The position numbers and the translations under genes are program-made. Of a stretch of 64,000 nt of DNA, positions 11,155-22,224 are shown in pieces (the stretch's first letter is position 1; each line of letters opens with the position of its first letter). The stretch comes from Agrypnia vestita (lineage: Eukaryota > Arthropoda > Insecta > Trichoptera > Phryganeidae): positions 62,001-126,000 of the forward strand of contig JADDOH010007983.1 in the NCBI GenBank assembly GCA_016648135.1, written 5' to 3'. The notes beneath the pieces were generated by a model. That model did no database searches, had not been told where the DNA came from, and saw only the letters and a list, made by a program, of their open reading frames with translations.

Positions 11155-12144
11155 TTTAAGATAAATTATAGTCTCACAGAGACCAAGCTATTTATATGAA
11201 AAATGTGTAAGGAAGTTTTTATAGGGTGCCCAGGGCTTATAAGGGCTAAGGGCCTGGCTTAAGTGAACACTTTACACAATGTAATGTTTACCAATTCGAC
11301 CGTAATTTATCAAAATTTTGAAAGTTGTATACATGTTCTAAATCACTTTTTTTCGTATATTCGAATGGACTTTGCTAGATACATCTATATTCCTTCCCAT
11401 GACAGAATACACAGCCGGTAATGATACCTCTCTGTTCGTTCCAGCCCCGGGAAAAGAGACTGATCAATTTCTAAACGACTCTCAAATCTCTTCCCGGATC
11501 CCGGCTGGAACCCACCGATAAATTACTGATTATTTTATCGTTCGAAATAAGGAATAAAAACACGAAATGAACTTTATAAGTTTAGCGACAAAAATAAAAA
11601 ATCTTTAAAAATAGCGACCAAAAGGAATAAATATTAAAAAACCGGCACGAAGCTACGTATTACTGATTCGAATAATGCTAATAAAATGCTTTCTGATCAG
11701 CTGGTTCGAAAAATAACTAAAAATCCTGCCCCTTCTCTGAATATCTTCCCCTTTTTTTAACTTCTTGATATTTATTTTTGCAGCAACAAAAAAAATACAA
11801 ATTTCATGAATGTTCCAAACATTTAGAAATTCAAAATTTTCAATATTTAAAATACTCGCATAAAATAATAAAGAAAACACAATTTTATTCACCAAGTAGG
11901 TACTTAATATAAATACAGTTTCAATTTTGAAGACATTTTCATTATACTGCATTGCCAAATCATTTGATAAATATTTTGGAGGAAACACTCTCTACTTTAA
12001 AAAAATATATATTTTTACCCTATAAGGACTTCCATATACGATTTTATGTAAATAGCTTCGTTTCTGTGCGACTTGTATAATTCATCTTAATTTATAATTA
12101 TCCTTACGTACACAAAATCAAGTAATTGTGTCCTCAGAACATAC
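11155..12144. mobile_element. Family C element, long copy (~1 kb)
   Basis: The left arm AAATTATAGTCTCACAGAG and the right arm with TCTGTGCGACTTGTATAA and ATCAAGTAATTGTG are inverted. Between them lie about 850 bases absent from the short copies, including an unrecognised 111-codon minus-strand frame (11653-11988). This may be a longer relative of the MITE, or two solo ends flanking unrelated DNA. Confidence 0.45.
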
Positions 12145-12860
12145 ATATAAAAATATTATATAATGTGATTTTGTTTCGCAATTTAATTAATTGAAGTGAA
12201 ATTAGGAGGAAGGCTGTGAGGAATATAGGTATAAGTACTAAGACATAAAGAAGTAAAGTTTGTAAGTTTGGATGTAGGAGTTAATCTCCTAATGTACCTA
12301 TCCGATCTCAAAAATGCTTTCACCAATATTTAGAATGGACTTTCAGATTGGACGTAGGCTATATATTATCCCTTTAAAATAATAGCGCTTTTCGTGGTGA
12401 CCTATTTTACAACATAAGTCGATAAAAAAATAGTCGAGAGATGCGTTTTTTACGAACGCTGCCTCGACGGTAAGAAATATTTAAATACTGTCTGTAGAGA
12501 AGTTGTAGAACTCAAAAATTTCTATAAAAAAGACAGGATGACATGCATCTATATGTTAAGGTTAATACATAAATTATGACTAAAAGTTACTAAAAACGTA
12601 CGCGTGCGAAAGCGAGGGCACAGCCAGTACATTATATTGAGAGAATGTAAAGAATTAATTATTATTTTATTATACTTATCCTTTTTTGACTCTAAACGCT
12701 CATTCAATATTAAAAATAAAAATATGACATTAACTATTATATATTACATTACATACAAACAATGTTAAGTTAGTAAAAGCATTTTCTGACACTGAAATTA
12801 CGTAAAAACGAACAATACGCATCTCTAAACAATGGGTTTGGAAATTTTTTATTCTTACTA
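12145..12860. other. Unassigned AT-rich stretch
   Basis: No gene, RNA or repeat family recognised. Confidence 0.3.
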
Positions 12861-13000
12861 ATCCCTGGGCCATCGTAAAAAAACTTCCACACACGTTTCT
12901 CACATAAATAGCTTCGTCTCTGTGAGACTTCCATAATCTATCTTAATTAAATAATAATCCTGCAGTGGACAAATCCAGTAAATGTGTTCTCAGAACATAC
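12861..13000. mobile_element. Family C element, right arm only
   Basis: AATAGCTTCGTCTCTGTGAG followed by the outer end AATCCAGTAAATGTGTTCTC. The left arm is missing. Confidence 0.6.
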
Positions 13001-14169
13001 GTCTAAAAATATTATCAAAGACTTTTTTTTAAAGTGATAGTCTTGAAGTCGGTCTGCGAATAGACGACCTAATACGAGACACCTTAGCTGGAGAACAGAT
13101 GTGATGAATGACCTCGGATTTTCAAAAACAGTACGGGAACATTTTTCTTAATCATACCCCTTCCTTAAGGGATATATATATATATGCTTACATATTTCAA
13201 TTATAGAATTTTGTCGGAAAATAAAATACATGTCATTAGTATCGTAATTTCTTATTTTTAAATTACATGATAATTACGGGAATAAGGGAAGGACTACAGG
13301 ATGGGGGTGTGGAGGGGTAGTTTTCGAACGGATGAACTGTAATTTTAAATGGTATCTGAAAAAAATTCTTCTTCAGAAACCCTAGCCGTGGTTCTCATCA
13401 ACGCAGAACACTGCCAAATTTTCGGAATCGCCAAACAATTTTTCTTACGGGTATTTTCTATCACGGTGTGCTACGGGTTAGGTTCAAAAGTTTTACAGAC
13501 GTTGAATGTATTTTTATCCGGTGACGATAAGGCATTGTAGCAATCAACTAAGGCTAATATTTCGGCGAGGCATTTATGCGACATTTCGTTCTGCGATGTT
13601 TTCCTGTTTGGCCTCGGTCGACCTTCGCGCCAATTATGTCATTCCGCAAACAAAAGTGATTAACGAAACGGAAAACGTTTTTTGAGTGAATCCAAGTATT
13701 CGCGTAATGTTTTTTAATCAAAACGACGCGTACTTGAAGTAAAAATTTTAATCAGAGAGTTAACAAAGGACTGAATAATGGGTTTCAGTTTAATTTTGAC
13801 TTTTATTAACGTTTCGCTTTTTAATTGATGATCAACTTCACATTTATTTAATTATTTTACACGTTATCAAACACAAATGTAATTTTTCAATGTTGCGTTT
13901 TTTATTTCAGTATTGCGCCGTACAAACTTTAAAAAAAACCGAACCGAACTCGAATTTCTACGAAATAAAATCAAATAAATAATGCCTCCCCAAATCTAGC
14001 TGGAATGACGAAATCTTCTAGTTCCAGAATTTTGCACACACTAAATAATTTATTGTAATAATCCCTGTACAAACCGTTAGTTCTATTATCTACTATAAGT
14101 TTTAGGAATTCGTAAAAAAATCATTGAAATCGAACCTTAAAGGAATCATAAAATCTTAATTGTACGTAA
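13001..14169. other. Unassigned
   Basis: A 63-codon + frame (13349-13540) is not recognised and lacks supporting context. No other signal is seen. Confidence 0.3.
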
Positions 14170-14245
14170 AACACAATCACTTTGTATAAACCACGAATTT
14201 TATTAATTACCTCGTCAACCGGTTTCGCTTAGCTCAAACTTTGTT

Positions 14246-14285
<40 letters not shown>
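14170..14285 (-). mobile_element. Decayed PLE terminus with hammerhead remnant and poly-T
   Basis: On the minus strand a long poly-A (the + strand T-run, 14250-14284) precedes CTAACAA, then GAAA (14226-14223), the palindrome ACCGGT (14218-14223) and T, then AATAAAATTCGTGG. The order matches the other PLE ends. The first core box has decayed from CTGACGA. Confidence 0.45.
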
Positions 14286-14289
<4 letters not shown>

Positions 14290-14574
14290 TCTTAATTTTT
14301 TAATTTAATTAATAAAAATTTAATTTTCAGGTTAGAATATACATTTGGTGTGAAATGCGTCAAACTAGAGCACATACACGGCGAAGTACCATCTATATTG
14401 ATATAATTGATAATAATTCGCAGACACTGAAAGCCGCGCAGTGGCCACTACAGCCGATAGCCAATTGCAGACACCAATGGCTGCTTAGAGAGCATTAATG
14501 GCCGCGCAGCGCCCGCAGAACCTAGAGTCAAGCAAACGGCGAAGGGATCAATGAATTGCATGATTCTTTGTGAT

Positions 14575-14925
14575 CATATGATACATCAGTCATGATGCAT
14601 GGCAGAATATCCCAGAAAATTCTGACCTTGTAGAAAATCTTGCCTTTTTCAAGATGCACAAACTTGAGTCCCGGGGGAAAATATCCGATCTCGTTGTGCT
14701 ACACAAGATTCTCAGTGGAGCTATTGATTCTCTTTCTCTATCTGACATAAATTTGCATGTTAATCCCCGTATAAGAAACACGGAATTCTTTAGAACAAGC
14801 TAGCACACTAATAATGTTGGATACTTTTCTCCCATCACAAGGTTGTGTCGCACATATAATATGTATTGTGCTGACCCTAACATTGATGCTGATATTCTTG
14901 GAGATACTTGTACCTTATCATCGTT
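14575..14925 (+). mobile_element. Non-LTR reverse transcriptase C-terminus, remnant
   Basis: The + strand reads ENLAFFKMHKLESRGKISDL, then VVLHKILSGAIDS and, after a stop, NNVGYFSPITRLCRTYN. This is the C-terminal layout of Jockey/CR1-type LINE proteins (compare the copy at 20.70 kb with GFHAPMSRLCRIIN). It lacks the polymerase core and is a 5'-truncated dead copy. A small piece of the same segment recurs at 38139-38164. Confidence 0.65.
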
Positions 14926-15540
14926 CTAAAATTCACTCATACACAACATCCATTTTCTAAACGATGACCTGAACCTATGGATCCATTTAATCAATTATTT
15001 ATTTAGATATTCTTATATTATCGCACTACATTACTACACTAAATATTTAAAACACATAAATTTACATGTAAAATATACATAGCATAAGCGAGCCGAAGAC
15101 ACTTGTTATTGGGATAATGGGCATAGTCTTCATTTATAATGTTTTATTATTAGTGTATCATTCATTTACCCTATTAGTGTCTCTCAAAAAAAATCGTTTT
15201 CGGATTTCCATGTTAATCAATATATATATATATATCTCTTCTCTCTCTCCTCTCATTCTCCGCCCCCCTTGTTTCCGCCTCTCTCGCCACGTTTTTCCTT
15301 TCCCCCCCCCGCCACAACGGGACAAAAAAACGAAAACACAAAAACCCCCCCGTTGGTTATGCTGCTGGTGAATAGCCCTTGGTGTCACATCGAAAATATG
15401 CGAGTTTGGTGGGGGTGGCTGTGCGTGGGTGGGAGTGGGTGATGAAAATGCGCTTTCTAGCACATTGTTTTGTTATGGAAGGCCGCAAATGCTTCAGATT
15501 GTTTCAAAATAGGCGCGCCGACTGTGTCGGTGAGTTGAAA
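14926..15540. other. Unassigned, pyrimidine-rich block
   Basis: 15215-15350 has a TA microsatellite followed by strongly pyrimidine-rich DNA with C-runs. Frames through it are low-complexity. Confidence 0.3.
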
Positions 15541-15602
15541 AGGTTCCGGAAAAACCTGCTCTACAAAGTTCTGGAAGGAGAAGGTTCTAGAAGGTTCGCG
15601 AA
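15541..15602 (+). promoter_or_regulatory. Cluster of heat-shock elements
   Basis: Four TTCnnGAA palindromes fall within 60 bases: TTCCGGAA at 15544, TTCTGGAA at 15569, TTCTAGAA at 15585 and TTCGCGAA at 15595. The last two form a perfect four-unit HSE, TTC-TA-GAA-GG-TTC-GC-GAA (15585-15602). This is the HSF trimer-binding pattern. No gene starts nearby. It is probably the upstream part of a decayed family F copy. Confidence 0.6.
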
Positions 15603-16070
15603 AGCCCTATGACGATCCAAACAGTGTACTAAAAATCTACACAGCTAGTTTATGTATCCAGCTGTACTGTTAGAAATGAATATTAAAATGCACGGTCACG
15701 ACCGTCACAAATGAGCGGTATGGTACTAAGTATGAATTCTCGCGATCGATACGAGTAACGAATGTATGTTTCATGATGCAGACACGCGTGCAAGATGCGG
15801 AAACATGATATCGGCAGATTGACCGCACGCCCCCACTCCGAGCCGCAGCGTATCAGTGTCTCGAGACTGATCGAGGTTATGCTCAACCGAGACAACTATC
15901 TCACCGAACAACCGATTAAAAACATCGATCAACAATAGGGGTAAATATCGGAATAATCCAAGAATATGGTCCCGTTGTTCATACAATGAAAATAAGTATT
16001 TCACTATATAATTTAGTGTCCTGTTAATTTAATCCAACTAAAATAATCGTCATCTAAATTAAACAAACCA
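15603..16070. other. Unassigned
   Basis: Two overlapping minus-strand frames of 70-77 codons between 15683 and 16004 are unrecognised. Nothing else seen. Confidence 0.3.
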
Positions 16071-16139
16071 AACCTAATGACCTAACCTAACCAAACCTAA
16101 TAACCTAAACAAACCAAAGCTAATAACCTAACCTAACCT
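16071..16139 (-). repeat. Degenerate telomere-like CCTAA repeats
   Basis: CCTAACCTAACC and variants (CCTAATGA, CCTAATAA, CCTAAACAAA) fill about 70 bases. CCTAA is the complement of the insect telomere unit TTAGG. Short and impure, so an interstitial relic or chance AT-rich repeat. Confidence 0.5.
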
Positions 16140-16439
16140 CATATATTGCCTATGAAATGTCAAAATATGCAGTGCATTTTTCGAAACTTTAAAGTGTAAT
16201 ATCATATTTAATAATTAATTTTTAAACGTAAATTGTCTTTCATTTTGTTATTAGCACATTCAATAATATAGTGAAATAATCATTTTCGTTGCATATGCAA
16301 TGGGACCATTATCTTGGATTTAGCCGAAGTAAAAGAAAATAAAATATGTAATCAGTAGATTTGTACATAAGAAGAAAATGATTAAAACATGGAACAATTT
16401 CAACAAGATAAATACGACAAGATCAAACATCTTAGGATG

Positions 16440-16880
16440 CACTACAATACTCTAGAATAATCAACAATATTCGAGAGACGTTTGGAACAATCTATGCGAT
16501 GGGAACATTCCCGCAAATACTAAAAATGTATAGAATAATTTCGAAGGTTCGAAAAACCAACGCGTTTCGTTTAAAAAGACCGAGCCGTACCGTATAGAGA
16601 CAGAGACAGTACTGTGGCGGTTCATGTTTATTTTATAGTTTCTACCGGTGCGACATTAGTAACGGAGCGGTAAGCCAATGTGGCCAGTTGTAGAAAACCG
16701 AGCGAAGTACCTACTTACATGCGATAGTTGAACAGGATTTTCTAAGAACTATTGGCAAGTGATAATAAAGTATTCACAGACATAGAAAGTGATAAATTGC
16801 GAAATTTTGTGAATTAAAACATTGTAATTAAAGGTAATTCGTGTTCAGTGACTTTGCGATTTGATTCAAATAAAAATGTT
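16440..16880 (+). mobile_element. Family F element copy 2
   Basis: In order: TGGAACAATC, HSE GGGAACATTCCC (GAA-CA-TTC at 16503), AGAATAATTTCGAAGGTTCG, the TATA-like TTTAAAAAGACCGAGCC near 16569, then AATAAAGTATTCACAGAC near 16767, then TGTTCAGTGACTTTGCG followed by AAATAAAAATG. The same order occurs in copies F3, F5 and F7. No coding frame. It looks like an LTR-like or SINE-like promoter unit. Confidence 0.6.
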
Positions 16881-16884
16881 CTCA

Positions 16885-17020
16885 GGTTTTCACGGCCGTT
16901 CAGAATCTTCTACGTATAGATTTCTGGGATATTCTTCCGTGTATACGTGACCTCTCCGGCCGACGTTTCGGATCCCATTGCAGGGTCCATCATCGGCGCT
17001 GATGTACATCAGCCCTTACA
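16885..17020 (-). mobile_element. Family K: PLE-like terminal segment, copy 1
   Basis: The minus strand reads CCGATGA, a helix with GGACCC/GGGATCC, then GAAACGTCGG, a decayed hammerhead-like layout. CACGGCCGTT and GAATCTTCT lie beyond. Related segments occur at 23.36-23.49 and 61.73-61.92 kb. Confidence 0.45.
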
Positions 17021-17134
17021 AATATGTAAATACTTATTCTACAGCAACCGGCATGTAAAAATATCGTCATTTTTGTCGGGTTACAGCTAGTTCATTTCTA
17101 AAAAAGTAACTCATAAAAACCAAATTTTTATTAT

Positions 17135-17591
17135 ACTCCCTTTCTTTGTAAAATATAACAACAATTAAAGACGAATTAAAACATATAACATAACATATTT
17201 AATATAACAAATTTAATATATTTCTAAAATGTCAGATGTTTTGAGCTTTGATAAGACACTTCATGCTTTGAAGATTAAATTCTAAAATCATTTGTCAGTC
17301 AATTTAGATTTTCGACAATCGTAGTGAAGTACCTATTATGTACACCGACGGAGTAATTCAAATTTAGAAAATATTCCGCGACGTTATCGGGCCGCCTTTG
17401 CTAATCAAACTTTTATACTATAATTATTAAATTTTTTTAACGAAAATTTCATAGATCTTCTTGATCGTCGCCACGAGTCTACTTGCCAAGTTTCAGCTCG
17501 ATTGGATCACGGGAAAAGGGTCAAAAATCGATCCAAAAATTTTTTGACGGCAAGCAAGCAAGCAGAGGCCACGAGTCAATATAAAGAGAGT
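17135..17591 (+). mobile_element. Family B MITE copy 2
   Basis: Begins ACTCCCTTTCTTTG and ends GAGAGTAAA, with TCGTCGCCACGAGTC and TTTCAGCTCGATTGG inside and a GCAAGCAAGCA run near the right end. Non-coding. Confidence 0.7.
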
Positions 17592-17950
17592 AAAAAGTAT
17601 GTAAACTAAGTTTGACTACTAATTAAAGGTTACATACATATTATTCTGAAATTTATTCAGTAGTTACGAAATGGATGAATGAAATATAACACTCGACACA
17701 ATCAAAGACAAATTTCCGCTTCTCTAACGCACAGTGTAAAGAGTGACACATTCTGTAGGACACTGTTCCGCGTACAGCCGTGATTGTCAGCAAAGCGACG
17801 CTTGTTAGTAGCTTCACGGAAAAATATATAGCAACAGCTGACCTCCCGTGAAAGACAAATATTGACTTCGCAAATGTGCCTCTATAATTATCTGGCTATT
17901 TTCATTCTTCACTTTCCTCGTGGCATTGTTTTGATGGTGGAACAGTGTAC

Positions 17951-18588
17951 AGGTCTTTTCATATAACCTTGCAATTGAGTTAGTGTGGGTACGGTGCGCG
18001 CATTGTTTCGTTGTGTTAAGTTTACAGATACGAGAGGGGCGTATTGCTTGCCCAACGTAACTTGGCGTGCGGCGAATTTTGAACTAAAACCCGCCCCCCC
18101 CGCACCCGGCGGTAACCCCTCGCCCTGTCATTCAGTTCATTCTCGTCTTTGAGCGCGAGCTGTGTCATCTTGATTACCAATATACACTGAATTTATGTCC
18201 AAAACATCCTAAACAGTCCGGGATGGTGCAAGAACAATTGCCAATGTTAATATTAAAGTTTTGCGAAGCTGAAAAAGCGAATAATGGACCGATATTACCG
18301 TCTGACAGTTTGACAGATAGAACGGCCGCCATTACTGCATGGTTTCTTTAGTGCTGCCCGACCAAATTTCTGTATTTAATACGACACCGGTCACCGGACA
18401 TTCTGTACATTATGTATTGTGTAATAAATTTACACTCTGACAACTTCTGTTACGCGACAGCGACGCCCTCTCTCGCACGCCTAGTTATAGAGGTACGTCT
18501 ATATACTTAAACTTAACAAAACGTAACAATGCGCGTATTACGCACTATACCCACACTACCTCAATTGCAAGCTTATATGAAAAGACCT
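17951..18588. mobile_element. TIR element (family T) with ~75-bp inverted ends
   Basis: Left AGGTCTTTTCATATAACCTT and right, inverted, AGGTCTTTTCATATAAGCTT continue similar for about 75 bases. The interior + frame after 18223 reads MVQEQLPMLILKFCEAEKAN, then NGPILPSDSLTDRTAAIT, and stops. This recalls the N-terminal helix-turn-helix segment of some insect transposon proteins, but I cannot name the family. It is an internally deleted element. Confidence 0.6.
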
Positions 18589-18676
18589 ATACCTTATTAA
18601 ACAGATCCGAAATTTGGAAAATTAGAAAATTATAAAAAAATACTAGCTACAACCCGTCAAAAACGGGTAGGGGTAG

Positions 18677-19090
18677 CAGGGGCGTGCAGTGAGAACAAGA
18701 AGAATGACTTTTTCCTAATCATATATTTTTATTTTATAATATAATATTTACGCTCTGATTTGGGCGATTACATCATAACTTTCTATGGGAATAACATGAC
18801 AATTTTTTTTATAATATTAACAAAAATTCACAAGAAAATATAGCAAATAATATGTAGATAGTAATTAGAAAGAAATAAAGTTGTAAGAAATAAAACAAAA
18901 TACAATGTGTAAACAGTAGATACAAAGGAAGAAAGTGATTAAAGAATAAAAAATATATTTAAATGTAACGATATTATTATTCTGAGAATATGGGAATTAT
19001 ATACTTCTGAACTATATAAGAATTATATAGTATAAGAATAGAGTATTTTGAAAAGAAACCGAAATTAGAGATATATCATGTAAATCATTA
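18677..19090 (+). mobile_element. Family H element, left part
   Basis: GGGGCGTGCAGTGAGAACAA, then GAAGAATGACTTTT, and later TATTTTGAAAAGAAACCGAA match both ends of the element at 60.36-61.07 kb. No right end was found, so the copy is truncated or its boundary is lost. Confidence 0.45.
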
Positions 19091-20082
19091 ATTAATTAGT
19101 ATCCATAGTCGAATATTGTGTTTTAAAATGAAATATATAACTTGCCCTAAAACAGGCCAGCCTAGTTGGGTAGTTACATATTTTATTATATGATTGTATG
19201 ATAAATTATTATTGTATAATTACATTTGTAATGTAATGTTAAATGTTAAATGTTCCTATCGCAATAATTAACATATTATTCAGATTTTAATATTTTATAA
19301 TATTCTGCCAGATAAATATTTAATTTCGAATTTTTTCCCTAATATATGTTTAAATAAAAGACTTGTTGACTTGTGTGACGGACCTTGTTAAGTAGAAAAA
19401 GAAAAATACTTACTTTTTTTGCGCGCGCATCGTGCAACAGAATTTTTTCGTCGTCAATGGGCATTATAATACAAAAAAATAATTTAAATCAACAGAGCAT
19501 AAAATACAGGGATGAACAAGATCCTTAGAAGAAGGGAATAGGTCACAGCAGAAGAATGACCCCCCTCGCGTCTGCCAAAGACGCACTTATAATGCAGTTA
19601 AAATATTAATTCTTACACGATTAAATCTCCTAGCAAAAAAGACGTAATTTTTACGGTAGACGTATTCTTAAAATTTTTATTCCAAACCGAGTCTCTCATG
19701 TGAACAGGTTTTTTTTAATACAGTGCTACTTATTCCCTACGAAATTATACTTTTAAAGACCATTTAATTTGATCTTTTCATAATTGTTTCAAACTTGACA
19801 ACCCGGTGGTGCTAAATCGTGGACAAGGAATTTACGTTAGTTGGAAAGTCTAAATATTTTCTTAATCTATGTTTAAGACATATTTTCACTATAATTAGAA
19901 AAATTTCGAGTTACAATAAATTGTTATGAAACAAAACGATTCTTCTTTAAAAAATGACCCTCATATTAAAAATGGAAAGAATTGTAATAAAATATTTTTT
20001 GAACGTTCGGTGTGTATGAAAAGCATTCATAAACCTACAAATATACGTAGAAGGATACTGTTAGTCTAACGTAACGTAACGT
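19091..20082. other. AT-rich, nothing recognised
   Basis: Only a short AACGT tandem (about 20068-20085) at the right edge stands out. Confidence 0.3.
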
Positions 20083-20436
20083 AACAGTAACTCATGTCGA
20101 TTACGAAAAATTCATTAATTTCAATACAAGTTTAATAAAATGATAAAAACCCTGAAAAAATTCCCATTGGAATGACTTCAAATTGGAATTTGAAGATTTT
20201 TATTTGACTTGTATTAAGGAGAATGAATTTTTCATATTCGATATAAGTTACTGTAATGATAGTCCAACGTTTTACAAAAAATAAGTCAGAAATATTGTGA
20301 AAAAAATGCAAATTTTGATGTCGCATATCTCCTTAACTATTGATATTAGGTCATGACAGCTTGAACATTTTTTACTCATAATCAAGGCAGGAATATAGTC
20401 CTGCAAGGTTATTAATGTTTTCCAAATAACCCTGTA
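20083..20436 (+). mobile_element. Family A foldback, 5'-truncated copy
   Basis: It starts inside the left arm at CAGTAACTCATGTCGATTAC and keeps the whole right arm to AAATAACCCTGTA. The central hairpin is present. Confidence 0.7.
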
Positions 20437-20703
20437 TATCACGTTAAATATAAGATGTCACAAAACATATACCTGGGAACAGTGTGACAATCAATATATC
20501 GATTGGCACAAACTTCCTTCTCCTTGCGTAGTAGACCTTATCGTTGGAGGTTTTGTCAAGGATTGTTCTGACTGATCAGGAAAACTCTGAAATACTAAAA
20601 AACGTCCCGTTAACATAATTTCAACAATTTAAAAGCTCATAAATCCTCCTATATAGACGGACTTTATTTATTTATGTACGCGTAAAGTTTTTTATTTCTA
20701 TTA

Positions 20704-21190
20704 TTATCATAGATGATGGGCTTGGATAGAAGAGACTACTCGTACAGTGAAATTGAGTCAATGTTTAAAATTTATAACCTCCAAAAACGTAGAAATAACA
20801 CTGACTTAATCACCATATACAAAATATTAAATTGTCTCACTGATGTGCCTTCGCTACTGGGCCAAATAAAATTCAATATCCCTTCCCGTAGACTCAGAAA
20901 TAATGATCTGTTGTTCCTTAACCATCATAGAACCAATTATGGATTCCATGCTCCCATGTCACGGTTATGTCGTATTATAAATTCAAGACAGGATCTGAAC
21001 TTCTTCGGTGTAAGTCTGTCCAGATTCAATCTCTGATTAGATAGTTTAGATTTTGTCTCTATCTTCTTAGTACTTTTCATTTGTCCTTGCTTTTCTTTTA
21101 AATTGCTATAACTTTTATGTATTTTATGTTGTTCATGTTATCTTCATTCATCTTATTGGACTATGTCCGTTAATTTCAATAAATAAATAA
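20704..21190 (+). mobile_element. Non-LTR reverse transcriptase C-terminus and 3' UTR
   Basis: A 107-codon frame reads LQKRRNNTDLITIYKILNCL, then FNIPSRRLRNNDLLFLNHHR, then GFHAPMSRLCRIIN and FGVSLSRFNL, the usual end of Jockey/CR1-type LINE proteins. A short 3' region ends in an AATAAATAAATAAA tail. The 5' part, with the endonuclease and polymerase cores, is missing. Confidence 0.7.
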
Positions 21191-21939
21191 ATTACTGTGA
21201 CGTTTTTGTCCATAGCTTTAGGAGGAGAACTTCGTAGGTACTCGGGAATCCAGAGAAACTCGATGTTGCGCTTCAAGATATTTTATTTTATTAGTTTGCG
21301 CGACAATATTATTACGTATTAAGATATAGAACAAGTTGTTATTGACGTGGTAGCTCAGAGGTAAGAGAGCGCGTCAATATGGCGCCTCTTAATTTATATC
21401 CATTCTCTCTCTCATACTGTCTGTCTATCTCATTCATTTCGACTGACGTTCCTCCAGATACATTACTATTATTGCAACATGTTGGCTTTGATTTCATATT
21501 TGGACACTTTGGATGGATAAATTAATAGATGTGTGTAAAACAAACTGATTTTCATCAATATTTTTGTGTAATATTAGTACTCATTGTGTATAATCATGTC
21601 AAAATTCAACAATATATTACTAACAGTTAAGCAAACGACTGTCGCCTATAGTTTAGTGGTCACTGCGCGGCTATTAGTGTCTGTGATTAACTATCGCCCA
21701 TTGCTTGATGCTTTTCAGATGATTTGGTTATTTTTTGAAACTGGTAATGCACTACATGGTGCATTTTGAAGCAATCATAATATAGGTAGCACTTCGCCAT
21801 GTATGCGTTCGAGTTTGACATATTTCCAATCAAACGTATATATATTCTTACCTAAAAATTAAACGTCAAAAATGGAATTGCCCGCAGAAAAAATAATATT
21901 GACATAATAAAATAAAAATTTGGAAGTGTATCACATTAA
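21191..21939. other. Unassigned, with tRNA-like scraps
   Basis: GTGGTAGCTCAGAGGTAAGA (about 21348-21367) and CCTATAGTTTAGTGGTCAC (about 21647) resemble Pol III A boxes. No B box or cloverleaf follows in either, so no tRNA is called. Confidence 0.3.
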
Positions 21940-22215
21940 AGTGACTAGAATGTTAAATTAGGCGTGTTAAAAATTAACGTGTTTCGTATAAAAAGCGGAG
22001 CCACTGCAACGCATTTTGTTCATTTTGACGTTGACCAGCGATATAGTGTTAATAATGCGTGTGTGATACCAGCGACAACAGATTAATCAAAACGATAAAT
22101 ATCGGGCGAAATATTTACGTGGAGAATTAAACAGAATATTCTAGAAAGCGATAATAAAGTGTTACACAGACGAGTGCTTAAATTGAATTTGGTGTCCAAT
22201 GACTTTGTGAATTTG
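21940..22215 (+). mobile_element. Family F element copy 3
   Basis: TATA-like CGTATAAAAAGCGGAGCC lies near 21985. Downstream is a perfect three-unit HSE, GAA-TA-TTC-TA-GAA (22134-22146), then AATAAAGTGTTACACAGAC and TGGTGTCCAATGACTTTGTG. The upstream HSE region is worn (AGAATGTTAAATT). It directly abuts a Harbinger-like remnant. Confidence 0.6.
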
Positions 22216-22224
22216 TTAGCGCTT

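Noticed and set aside
11653..11988. A 111-codon protein on the minus strand
   Set aside because: No recognisable motif, low-complexity hydrophobic and lysine stretches in AT-rich DNA, and no splice or promoter context.
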